A DNA stretch of 13,154 nt. Source: JBKBRC01 sp046292345 (GTDB taxonomy: Bacteria; Bacteroidota; Rhodothermia; Rhodothermales; Rubricoccaceae). The stretch covers positions 1-13,154 of the forward strand of contig JBKBRC010000057.1 in assembly GCA_046292345.1 (NCBI GenBank). The letters run 5' to 3'. Below, piece by piece: positions 1-7,275 of this stretch. The position numbers and the translations under genes were made by a program. Position 1 is the first letter of the stretch. Every line of letters starts with the position of its first letter. The notes under the pieces were generated by a model. That model saw only the letters and a program-made list of their open reading frames with translations, was not told the DNA's origin and searched no databases.

Positions 1-30
1 GCGCAGGGATGCTACGCGCAGGGATGCTAC
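1..30. repeat. 15-bp tandem repeat, two perfect copies at window edge
   Basis: Positions 1-15 and 16-30 are identical copies of gcgcagggatgctac. The array touches the first base of the window, so its true length is unknown. It lies 34 bp beyond the stop codon of the minus-strand DUF58 gene. The unit is not palindromic and has no spacers, which argues against a REP element or a CRISPR. It is unrelated in sequence to the 19-bp and 20-bp repeats elsewhere here but similar in unit length and in its position at a gene 3' end. Confidence 0.85.
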
Positions 31-34
31 GTGT

Positions 35-60
35 GGGCGGCCCGGAGGAGCCGGCAGCCC
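35..60 (-). terminator. possible stem-loop downstream of DUF58 gene
   Basis: An interrupted inverted repeat lies just past the DUF58 stop codon: GGGC (35-38) pairs with GCCC (57-60) and CCGG (42-45) pairs with CCGG (51-54), with a small internal loop and an AGGAG apex on the plus strand. There is no T tract in either direction. A role as a weak terminator or 3'-end stabiliser is a guess from position. Confidence 0.3.
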
Positions 61-63
61 GCC

Positions 64-1005
64 TCAGTAAAGCCGGCGTCGCTTGCCGAGGTAGGCCGCG
101 AGCGCATCCGTATAGGGCCTCGCCGTGTCGATCTCGACCAGGTCGACCGAGAGTTCGCGGCAGCGGCGCCGGAAGGTTTCCAGGAAGGCCGCGGCGGCCG
201 CCTGGTAGTGCTCGCGGAGCTGCGCCGGCTGCACGGTCATCTCAGCGCCCGTCTCGAGGTCGCGCAGGCGCACGGGCACGTCCGGAAACGCAAACGCCCG
301 CTCGGTGGCCGCGTCGAGCACGTGGAAGACGAGCACCTCATGTCCCCGGTGGCGGAGGTGGCGCAGCGCGCGCGCGAGTTCGTCCGTCTCGGCCACGTTC
401 TCGAACAGGTCGCTTACGACGACGACGAGCGCGCGGCGCGGGATGCGCTCGGCGATCTCGTGCAGCGCCGCGGCGGCGGCCGACTGCGGGCCGGGCGGCT
501 CCGGCGCGGGCGGCGTGTCGGCGAGGGCGCCGAGCGTGGCGTGCAGCGCGCGCAGGTGCGCGCGCGTGGCGCGCGCCGGGCGCGCGGTGTGCACGGCGCG
601 GTCGAAGGCGAAGAGGCCCGTCGCGTCGCGCTGGCGGACCATGAGCGCGTGCAGGGCCGCCGCGAGCGTGGCGCCGTAGTGCAGCTTCGTCACGCCCGCC
701 GCACCGCCGTAGCGCATCGAGGCGCTCGTGTCGAGCACGACGAAGTGCCGCAGGTTGGTCTCCTCCTCGTACTGCTTGACGAACAGGCGGTCCTTGCGCG
801 CCCACACTTTCCAGTCCACGTGGCGCAGCTCGTCGCCAGCATTGTAAGGCCGGTGCTCGGCGAACTCGACCGAGAAGCCGTGGTAGGGACTCTTGTGAAG
901 GCCGGTGATGAAGCCCTCCACGATCAGGCGCGCTCGCAGCTCCATCGCGTCGATGCGCGCGAGGGCTTCGGGCGAGAGCAGGGGCGCGCGGGCGGGGGCG
1001 GACAT
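64..1005 (-). CDS. DUF58 domain-containing protein
   Basis: A 313-aa DUF58 family protein. The family signature is clear: GFSVEFAEHRPYNAGDELRH from residue 43, then VDWKVWARKDRLFVKQYEEE. A von Willebrand A-like segment follows, with DTSASM at 92-97, the DxSxS metal-site pattern. No signal peptide or membrane segment is evident. DUF58 proteins usually sit beside MoxR AAA+ ATPases and BatA/BatB-type proteins and are thought to act with them in envelope or stress functions; any such partners would lie left of this window. The ATG at 1005 is chosen because an Ala/Pro-rich N-terminus leads directly into the domain. There is no Shine-Dalgarno sequence. A TAGTTTG box ends 5 nt before the ATG, so the mRNA may be leaderless. 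The molecular function of the family is not firmly established. Confidence 0.93.
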   Translation of the reverse strand: MSAPARAPLLSPEALARIDAMELRARLIVEGFITGLHKSPYHGFSVEFAEHRPYNAGDELRHVDWKVWARKDRLFVKQYEEETNLRHFVVLDTSASMRYGGAAGVTKLHYGATLAAALHALMVRQRDATGLFAFDRAVHTARPARATRAHLRALHATLGALADTPPAPEPPGPQSAAAAALHEIAERIPRRALVVVVSDLFENVAETDELARALRHLRHRGHEVLVFHVLDAATERAFAFPDVPVRLRDLETGAEMTVQPAQLREHYQAAAAAFLETFRRRCRELSVDLVEIDTARPYTDALAAYLGKRRRLY

Positions 1006-1010
1006 GGGAG

Positions 1011-1017
1011 CAAACTA
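1011..1017 (-). promoter_or_regulatory. possible -10/-7 box, leaderless start of DUF58 gene
   Basis: On the minus strand TAGTTTG occupies positions -12 to -6 relative to the ATG at 1005. It resembles the Bacteroidota TAnnTTTG box with one base fewer between TA and TTTG, and resembles the TAGTTTTG box upstream of rpsU. This spacing would place the transcription start at or next to the A of the ATG. No convincing -33 element is seen. Apart from the rpsU box it is the only such motif I found in the intergenic DNA here. Confidence 0.4.
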
Positions 1018-1151
1018 CGGGCAGGCGCAGAGCGGACGTGCAGGCAGCGCACGGCGGGCGAAGAGCGTACGAGGACCGATGCGCCGCGCAACACCGCCGC
1101 CCGAGCGGGGTTACTGGCGCCTCTCCTGCAACGCATCTGCCGCCCTCGCCC

Positions 1152-1961
<810 letters not shown>

Positions 1962-1981
1962 CCTTCCAAGCTGCCGCTCCC

Positions 1982-4504
1982 ATGCTGATCCCCTCGCTCG
2001 CCTGGCGCGACAGCCGCGGCATGCGCCGCCGGCTCGTCCTCTACGTCTCGGCCATGGCGCTCGGCGTGGCCGCGCTCGTGGCCATCCGCTCGTTCGGCAT
2101 CAACCTCGAGCGCGCCGTCGCGGCGCAGGCCACCGAGGTCTTCGGCTCAGACCTCGAGGTGCGCTTCTCGGGCGGCATCTCCGAGGCCAACGCGGCCCTG
2201 CTGGACTCGCTTGCCGCCGCCACCGGCGCCGACGTACTCCGCGAGACGTCGTTTGCCTCGATGGCGCTTTTCCCGGCCGCCGGCACGACGCGCTTCGTGC
2301 AGATCCGCGCCCTCGACGGGCCGTTCCCGCTCTACGGTCGCCTCGTGACGACTCCCGCCGACGCAGGGGCGCGCTTCCTCGCTGACGGCGAGGCGCTCGC
2401 GGACGCGTCGCTGCTGTTCCAGATGGGGGTGGCCGTGGGAGACTCGGTGCGTGTGGGCACGCGGAGCTACCGGATCGCAGGGCAGGTAGACCAGATCAGC
2501 GGACAGCCCGACCTGGCGCAGCTCGTCGGGCCGCGCGTCTACCTGCCCCTTGCCGAGGTCGACCCGGCGCTGCTGAGCTTCGGGAGCCGCGTCCGCCACA
2601 GCGTCGCCTTCCGCTTCGCCGAGCCCGAGGCCGGCCTCGCGGCTGTGGCGCCGCGCCTGCGCGCGGCCGGGCTCCGCTTCGAGACGGCCGAGGGGGCGCA
2701 GGGCGACTGGACGGCCGCGACCAACAACCTCGCGCGCTTCCTCTCGCTCGTCGGCTTCGTGGCGCTGCTGCTGGGCGGGATCGGCGTCGCGTCGTCGATC
2801 AGCGTGTACGTGCAGGAAAAAGCCGAGAGCGTGGCCACGCTGCGCTGCCTCGGCTTCTCGTCGCGGCAGGTGCTGGGCGTGTACGCGCTGCAGGCGGCGG
2901 CGCTGGGGCTGGCCGGGGCGCTCGTTGGCGTGGGGCTCGGGCTGGGCGTGCAGCGTCTGCTGCCGCTCGTCTTCGCGGCCTTCCTGCCCGTAGACGTGGA
3001 CAACGCGCTCGTGCCGCGCGCGCTCGCCGAGGGCCTGGGCATCGGTACGGCGACGGCGCTGCTCTTCGCGATGCTGCCGCTCGTGGGCGTGCGCCGCGTG
3101 CCTCCGCTGCGGGCCCTCCGCGCCGACGCGGCCGCGCGCGGCGTCGATCCGCTGCGGGCGCTGCTCGCCGCCGTGCTCGTAGCCGGCGTGGCCGGCTTCG
3201 CCTACCTCCAGACCGGCACCGCGCAGGCGGCGGCCTGGTTCGTAACCGGCACGCTGGCTGTGTTCGCGCTGCTCGCCCTCACGGCCCGCGCCGTGCGTGC
3301 CGCCGTGCGCGCGCTGCTGCGCCCGGGCTGGCCCTACGCCTGGCGGCAGGGGCTGGCCAACCTCTACTCGCCCGGCAACCAGACGCTCGTGCTGCTGCTC
3401 ACAATGGGCCTGGGCGTCTTCCTCGTGCTCTCGCTCGCGCTCGTGCAGCGCGCGCTCCTGGCACAGGTCGAGGGGCCGCAGCTGACGGGCATCGGCGGGG
3501 CGGACCTCGTGCTGTTCGACGTGCAGGCAGACCAGCGCGCAGGGCTCGCGTCGCTCCTGCGCGCCCAGGGCCTGCCCGTGCTGGCCGAGACGCCCATCGT
3601 GCAGATGCGCCTGGCCGAGATCCAGGGCACGCCCGTCTCGGCGCTGCTGGCCGACACGGCCGCGGCCGGGCCGCCGCGCTGGACGCTCAGCCGCGAATAC
3701 CGCTCGTCCTACCGCGCCGCGCCGGCGCCCACCGAGACCGTCACGGCGGGCACCTTTCAGGGCACAGCCCCTCCTGACGCCGACGTCGTGCCGGTCTCGC
3801 TGGACCAGGACCTCGCCCGCGACCTCGGCGTGGGGCTCGGCAGTCGCCTCGTGTGGGACGTCGCCGGCGTGCCGGTCGAAAGCGAGGTGACGAGCCTGCG
3901 CCGCATCGACTGGGCGCAGGCGGCCCCCAACTTCTTCGTCGTCTTCCCCGAGGGGCCGCTCGACGACGCGCCGCAGACGCTCATCGTGCTCACGCGCGCC
4001 GGGTCGGCCGAGGCCAGCGCTCGCCTCCAGCGCGCCGTCGTCGAGGCGTACCCCAACGTCTCGGCCGTGGACGTGGCGCTCGTGGCCGGCACCATCCGCC
4101 GTGTGCTCGACCGCGTGGCGTTCGTGCTGCGCTTCATGGCGCTGTTCTCGGTCGGCACGGGGCTCGTCGTGCTGGCAGGAGCCGTGCGCGTCGCGCTCGG
4201 GCAGCGCACGCGCGAGGCCGTGCTGCTGCGCACGCTCGGGGCTAGCCGCGCGCAGGTGCGCCGCATCCTGCTTGCCGAGTACACGCTGCTCGGGCTGCTG
4301 GCCGCGCTCACGGGCGGCGTGCTCGCGCTCGGCGGCGCGTGGGCGCTTGCGCGCTTCGCCTTCGAGGTACCGCTGGTCGTGGACGCCCGCTGGCTCGTGG
4401 GCACGTTCGCGCTCGTGCCCGTCCTGACGGCGCTTGTGGGCTTCGCCGGCAGCCGCGGCGCGCTGCGCCGTCCGCCGCTCGACGTGCTGCGCGCCGAGGG
4501 CTAG
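1982..4504 (+). CDS. ABC transporter permease, two FtsX domains (YbbP-like)
   Basis: An 840-aa membrane protein. TM1 is at about residues 18-36 (RRRLVLYVSAMALGVAALVA), followed by a periplasmic MacB_PCD-like domain at ~40-245. The first FtsX module is at ~250-385 (LARFLSLVGFVALLLGGIGV, then EKAESVATLRCLGFSSRQV). Linker helices are at ~390-440, a second periplasmic segment at ~490-705, and a C-terminal FtsX module at ~715-835 with TREAVLLRTLGASRAQVRRI and the closing PLDVLRAEG. The fused two-FtsX layout and length match YbbP-type permeases more than single-FtsX LolC/E or MacB. It lies 20 bp after the ATPase gene and would dimerise with it functionally. The start ATG at 1982 has no Shine-Dalgarno sequence. 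Substrate is unknown; YbbA/YbbP homologues are often guessed to act on lipids or lipoproteins. Confidence 0.93.
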   Translation: MLIPSLAWRDSRGMRRRLVLYVSAMALGVAALVAIRSFGINLERAVAAQATEVFGSDLEVRFSGGISEANAALLDSLAAATGADVLRETSFASMALFPAAGTTRFVQIRALDGPFPLYGRLVTTPADAGARFLADGEALADASLLFQMGVAVGDSVRVGTRSYRIAGQVDQISGQPDLAQLVGPRVYLPLAEVDPALLSFGSRVRHSVAFRFAEPEAGLAAVAPRLRAAGLRFETAEGAQGDWTAATNNLARFLSLVGFVALLLGGIGVASSISVYVQEKAESVATLRCLGFSSRQVLGVYALQAAALGLAGALVGVGLGLGVQRLLPLVFAAFLPVDVDNALVPRALAEGLGIGTATALLFAMLPLVGVRRVPPLRALRADAAARGVDPLRALLAAVLVAGVAGFAYLQTGTAQAAAWFVTGTLAVFALLALTARAVRAAVRALLRPGWPYAWRQGLANLYSPGNQTLVLLLTMGLGVFLVLSLALVQRALLAQVEGPQLTGIGGADLVLFDVQADQRAGLASLLRAQGLPVLAETPIVQMRLAEIQGTPVSALLADTAAAGPPRWTLSREYRSSYRAAPAPTETVTAGTFQGTAPPDADVVPVSLDQDLARDLGVGLGSRLVWDVAGVPVESEVTSLRRIDWAQAAPNFFVVFPEGPLDDAPQTLIVLTRAGSAEASARLQRAVVEAYPNVSAVDVALVAGTIRRVLDRVAFVLRFMALFSVGTGLVVLAGAVRVALGQRTREAVLLRTLGASRAQVRRILLAEYTLLGLLAALTGGVLALGGAWALARFAFEVPLVVDARWLVGTFALVPVLTALVGFAGSRGALRRPPLDVLRAEG

Positions 4505-4559
4505 CAGCACCGAGGGCCAGCGGCAGGGGCATCCGCAATCCGGGTGCGTGCTACTTGCT

Positions 4560-4635
4560 CGCTGCGCGGAAGCTCACTCGCTGCGCGGAAGCTCACTCGC
4601 TGCGCGGAAGCTCACTCGCTGCGCGGAAGCTCACT
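4560..4635. repeat. 19-bp tandem array, left part (four perfect copies)
   Basis: Four consecutive perfect copies of cgctgcgcggaagctcact (4560-4578, 4579-4597, 4598-4616, 4617-4635), running straight into the N gap at 4636. The plus strand of the unit has no stop codon in any frame. The minus strand carries one TGA per unit. The array begins 55 bp after the permease stop; the DNA from 4505 to 4559 shows no gene or convincing terminator. Confidence 0.97.
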
Positions 4636-4735
4636 NNNNNNNNNNNNNNNNNNNNNNNNNNNNNNNNNNNNNNNNNNNNNNNNNNNNNNNNNNNNNNNNN
4701 NNNNNNNNNNNNNNNNNNNNNNNNNNNNNNNNNNN
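4636..4735. other. assembly gap (100 N) inside the 19-bp array
   Basis: A run of exactly 100 N, the conventional placeholder for a scaffold join of unknown size. The same 19-bp unit flanks both sides, so the gap is most simply explained as an array too long for the reads to span. The true copy number is at least eight and otherwise unknown. Confidence 0.95.
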
Positions 4736-4828
4736 CTCGCTGCGCGGAAGCTCACTCGCTGCGCGGAAGCTCACTCGCTGCGCGGAAGCTCACTCGCTGC
4801 GCGGAAGCTCACTTGCTGCGCAGAATCT
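4736..4828. repeat. 19-bp tandem array, right part ending in a gene's stop codon
   Basis: After the gap come two bases of a broken unit, four perfect 19-bp copies (4738-4756, 4757-4775, 4776-4794, 4795-4813) and a degenerate partial copy at 4814-4828 with three substitutions. The TGA stop codon of the small minus-strand gene (4809-4811) lies inside the last perfect unit, and the gene's last few codons form the degenerate copy. The array therefore looks seeded from, or grown outward from, the gene's 3' end. Confidence 0.95.
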
Positions 4829-4919
4829 GCTGCACGACCGCGATCACGACGCCGACGGTGACGCCGGCCAGCAGCATGATCAGGTACCAGCCGGTGGAGC
4901 CGGGCGGGAAGAGGTCCAT
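4809..4919 (-). CDS. 36-aa single-pass membrane protein, unrecognised
   Basis: A small open reading frame: MDLFPPGSTGWYLIMLLAGV up to residue 20, then TVGVVIAVVQQILRSK. Residues ~11-33 form one hydrophobic helix. The basic RSK end suggests a cytoplasmic C-terminus. Support for coding: 35 of 36 codons end in G or C, an in-frame TGA lies 12 nt upstream of the ATG so the start is well bounded, and the product has a sensible membrane topology. There is no Shine-Dalgarno sequence, as for most genes here. It follows the amidohydrolase gene on the same strand after 85 bp and converges on the permease gene. Its stop codon is part of the 19-bp repeat array. I do not recognise a family; small single-TM proteins often serve as accessory subunits, but nothing here names a partner. 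Confidence 0.7.
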   Translation of the reverse strand: MDLFPPGSTGWYLIMLLAGVTVGVVIAVVQQILRSK

Positions 4920-5004
4920 GGCGGAGAAGGCTCAAGGGCCGACGAGGGCACGGGAGCCAGGCCAACGCACCGGCGTGCGTCGGGTGCCGCGCGCCCGGCG
5001 CAGG

Positions 5005-6708
5005 CTAGCGCTCGAAGATCGGCGCGCCGTCCAGGTACGTCGCCACGACCTCGATGGCAAGCAGGCGCTCCGGGGGGACGGTCATCAGGTCGTCCGAGAG
5101 GATCACGAAATCGGCGCGCTTGCCGGGTGTGATGGAGCCAACTTCGTCCTCCATGAAGGCGGCATAGGCCGCGTCGAGCGTGAAGCCGCGCAGTGCCTCG
5201 GCGCGCGTGAGCACCTGGTTGCCGTACCAGCCGCCGGCGGGGCGCCCGTCGGCGTCCTGCCGCGTGACGGCAGCGTAGAAGCCGAGCAGCGGCGAGACGC
5301 GCTCAACCGGGAAGTCCGATCCGAGTGCAAGGCGGGCGCCGCTGTCGACGAGGCGCCGCCAGGCGTAGGCGCCGCGGATGCGCTCCGGCCCGACGCGCGC
5401 CTCGGCCCAGCCCATGTCGCTCGTGGCGTGGGTGGGCTGCACGGAGGCGATCAGGCCGAGGCGCGCCAGGCGCGGCAGGTCGTCCAGGTCGAGCACCTGC
5501 GCGTGCTCAATGCGGTGGCGGCCCGGCCCGCCGCCCGTCTCGGTGAGGGCATGCTCGTACGCCTCCAGCACGGCGCGCCCGCCGGCGTCGCCGATGGCGT
5601 GCGTGTTGACCTGCACGCCGCAGCGCATGGCGCGCGTGGCGAGCGTGCGCAGCGTTTCGGGCGCGGTGAGGAAAAGGCCGCGGTTGCCCGGGTCGTCGTG
5701 GTAGTCGTCGAGGAGGGCGGCGCCGCGACTGCCGAGCGCGCCGTCGGCGTAGAGCTTGAGCGCGCGCACCGCGAGGCGCCCCGAGGGATCGACGATGGGC
5801 CCACCAGCGCAGAGCGCGGCGAGCACGTCGCCGTCGCCGCCGGCCATGCCGTAGAGGCGGAGCGGGAAGCGGCCCTCGGCGATGAAGCGGCGGTAGCGCG
5901 CCACGTCGGCCAGCGAGAGGCCGGCCTCGTGCACGCCCGTGAGGCCGTGCCGAGCGGTCTCGCGCAGCGCGCGCGTGAGCGCCTCGTCCTCCTCTTCGGC
6001 CGAGCGCGCCGGCACGGCCGCCCCGACGAGCGGCATCGCGGCGTCGATGAAGACGCCCGTGGGGCGGCCGGCAGCGTCGGTCAGGATGGCGCCGCCGGCG
6101 GGGGCCGCGGGGGCGGGCGCCTCCGGGTCGAGCCCGGCCGCGCGGAGGGCGGCCGTGTTGCCCCAGGCAGCGTGGCCGTCGATGCGGACGAGCCAGACCG
6201 GGCGTTCGGGGAAGGCGGCATCGAGGTCGTGGCGTGTGGGGAAGGCGCCGTCGGCCTCGGCCCAGACGTTCTGGTCCCACCCGCGGCCGGTCAGCCAGGC
6301 ACCGGGTGGCAGGCCGGCTTCGAAGGCGCGCAGGCGCGCGAGCGTCTCGGCCTTGGACGAGGCGCCGGCCAGGTCGGCCGAGAGGAGGGCGTGGCCGAGG
6401 TTGGTCAGGTGGGCGTGCGCGTCGATCAGGCCCGGCACGACCGTGCGCCCGGCCAGGTCGAGGCGCGGCCAGGCGGGATAGCGCGCGGCGGCCTCGGTGT
6501 CGGAGCCGACCCAGACGAAGCGCCCGTCTTCGACAGCGAAGGCTTCGGCGCGGGGCAGGGGCTCGTCCACCGTGTACACGAGGCCGCCCGTAGCGACGTA
6601 GCGCACGGGCTGCGCCGACACGGCGAACGAGGCGAGCAGAAGAGCAGCCAGGGCAGACGAGCGCGTCGTGAGGGAGAACGCGGCGGGGGGAAAGGCGCAG
6701 TGGAGCAC
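5005..6708 (-). CDS. secreted amidohydrolase, YtcJ-like (amidohydrolase 3)
   Basis: A metal-dependent hydrolase of the amidohydrolase superfamily, YtcJ-like group, 567 aa. A signal peptide is visible: basic residue R16, hydrophobic ALAALLLASFAVSA at ~19-32, with cleavage probably near SAQP, so the enzyme is probably exported. The metal-site HxH is HAH at 98-100 (LIDAHAHLTNLGH). Further family motifs are DGHAAWGN, LKLYADGALGSRGAALLDDY, VNTHAIGDAGG, RIEHAQVLDLDDLP and ALGSDFPVERVSPL. The C-terminal GSITPGKRADFVILSDDLM returns to the small beta domain. The substrate cannot be predicted; members range over amides and cyclic amides. The GTG at 6708 is the only start visible and lies 5 bp from the gap, so the real start could be inside missing sequence. 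Stop is 85 bp upstream of the small membrane gene. Confidence 0.9.
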   Translation of the reverse strand: MLHCAFPPAAFSLTTRSSALAALLLASFAVSAQPVRYVATGGLVYTVDEPLPRAEAFAVEDGRFVWVGSDTEAAARYPAWPRLDLAGRTVVPGLIDAHAHLTNLGHALLSADLAGASSKAETLARLRAFEAGLPPGAWLTGRGWDQNVWAEADGAFPTRHDLDAAFPERPVWLVRIDGHAAWGNTAALRAAGLDPEAPAPAAPAGGAILTDAAGRPTGVFIDAAMPLVGAAVPARSAEEEDEALTRALRETARHGLTGVHEAGLSLADVARYRRFIAEGRFPLRLYGMAGGDGDVLAALCAGGPIVDPSGRLAVRALKLYADGALGSRGAALLDDYHDDPGNRGLFLTAPETLRTLATRAMRCGVQVNTHAIGDAGGRAVLEAYEHALTETGGGPGRHRIEHAQVLDLDDLPRLARLGLIASVQPTHATSDMGWAEARVGPERIRGAYAWRRLVDSGARLALGSDFPVERVSPLLGFYAAVTRQDADGRPAGGWYGNQVLTRAEALRGFTLDAAYAAFMEDEVGSITPGKRADFVILSDDLMTVPPERLLAIEVVATYLDGAPIFER

Positions 6709-6713
6709 GGGGT

Positions 6714-6813
6714 NNNNNNNNNNNNNNNNNNNNNNNNNNNNNNNNNNNNNNNNNNNNNNNNNNNNNNNNNNNNNNNNNNNNNNNNNNNNNNNNNNNNNNN
6801 NNNNNNNNNNNNN
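6714..6813. other. assembly gap (100 N) between amidohydrolase and dtd
   Basis: A second placeholder run of exactly 100 N. Its right flank is a 20-bp direct repeat unit. Its left flank (up to 6713) shows no clear copy of that unit, so only one side demonstrates the array. The gap hides the amidohydrolase 5' region, including any promoter. Confidence 0.95.
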
Positions 6814-6844
6814 AGGAGCGTTCGGGTGCGGTCAGGAGCGTTCG
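6814..6844. repeat. 20-bp repeat at gap edge, overlapping the dtd stop codon
   Basis: One full unit, aggagcgttcgggtgcggtc (6814-6833), is followed by a perfect 11-bp start of a second copy (6834-6844). The unit begins exactly at the gap. The TGA stop codon of dtd (6832-6834) straddles the junction of the two copies, and the last codons of dtd form the partial copy. The layout matches the 19-bp array at the small membrane gene: the gene end is the first repeat copy and the array extends away from it. Only about 1.5 copies are visible, so a longer array is inferred from the gap. Confidence 0.75.
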
Positions 6845-7275
6845 AGGAGGAGCGTCACGGGCCCGTCGTTGACGAGCGCAACCTGCATGGCCGCGCCGAA
6901 GCGTCCGGTGGGCACGGGCCGGCCCAGAGCCGCCTCGAGTCGTCGCACGAAGTGCGCATAGAGCGCCTCGGCCTCGGCCGGCGAGGCCGCGTCGGAGAAC
7001 GAGGGGCGCGTGCCCTTGTCGAGGCGGCCGTAGAGCGTGAACTGCGAGACGACGAGCGCCTCGCCGCCGGTGTCGCGCAGCGCGCGGTTCATGCGGCCGT
7101 CGTCGTCGGGGAAGACGCGCAGGCGCGCCACGCGGTCGGCGAGCCAGTCGGCGGCGGCGGCCGTGTCGCCGCCGCGCACGCCGAGCAGCACGAGCAGGCC
7201 CGGGCCGATAGCGCCGACGGTCTCGCCCCCGACCGCGACGGAGGCCTGCGCGACGCGTTGCACGAGGGCTCTCAC
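6832..7275 (-). CDS. dtd: D-aminoacyl-tRNA deacylase
   Basis: Cytosolic enzyme that hydrolyses D-aminoacyl-tRNA (and glycyl-tRNA mischarged on alanine tRNA), recycling tRNA and keeping D-residues out of proteins. 147 aa, the normal length. Diagnostic motifs are SQFTL at 77-81 followed by KGTRPSF at 87-93, TGRFGAAMQV at 123-132, and NDGPVT at 136-141 carrying the Gly-cisPro chirality motif. The start is a GTG (7275) overlapping the rdgB TGA stop as GTGA, which indicates translational coupling and fixes the start. Its 3' end is embedded in the 20-bp repeat beside the assembly gap. Confidence 0.96.
   Translation of the reverse strand: MRALVQRVAQASVAVGGETVGAIGPGLLVLLGVRGGDTAAAADWLADRVARLRVFPDDDGRMNRALRDTGGEALVVSQFTLYGRLDKGTRPSFSDAASPAEAEALYAHFVRRLEAALGRPVPTGRFGAAMQVALVNDGPVTLLLERS

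Noticed and set aside
2147..4510. 787-aa antisense open frame over the permease
   Set aside because: Low-complexity Arg/His/Glu-rich translation typical of the antisense of GC-rich coding DNA; the plus strand encodes a full FtsX permease.
4560..4828. CRISPR array
   Set aside because: Units follow each other without spacers, are only 19 bp, and no cas genes are near.
4771..4965. 64-aa minus-strand open frame over the small membrane gene
   Set aside because: Arg/His/Pro-rich translation with poor third-position composition; the other frame gives a coherent membrane protein.
4965..4980. 6-bp hairpin (ACGCAC/GTGCGT) after the amidohydrolase stop as a terminator
   Set aside because: Short stem and no T tract; stems of this size are expected by chance at this GC content.
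6700..6713. Copy of the 20-bp unit on the left side of the second gap
   Set aside because: Only a loose resemblance (ggagc and ggggt) within 14 bp; not enough to claim a repeat.
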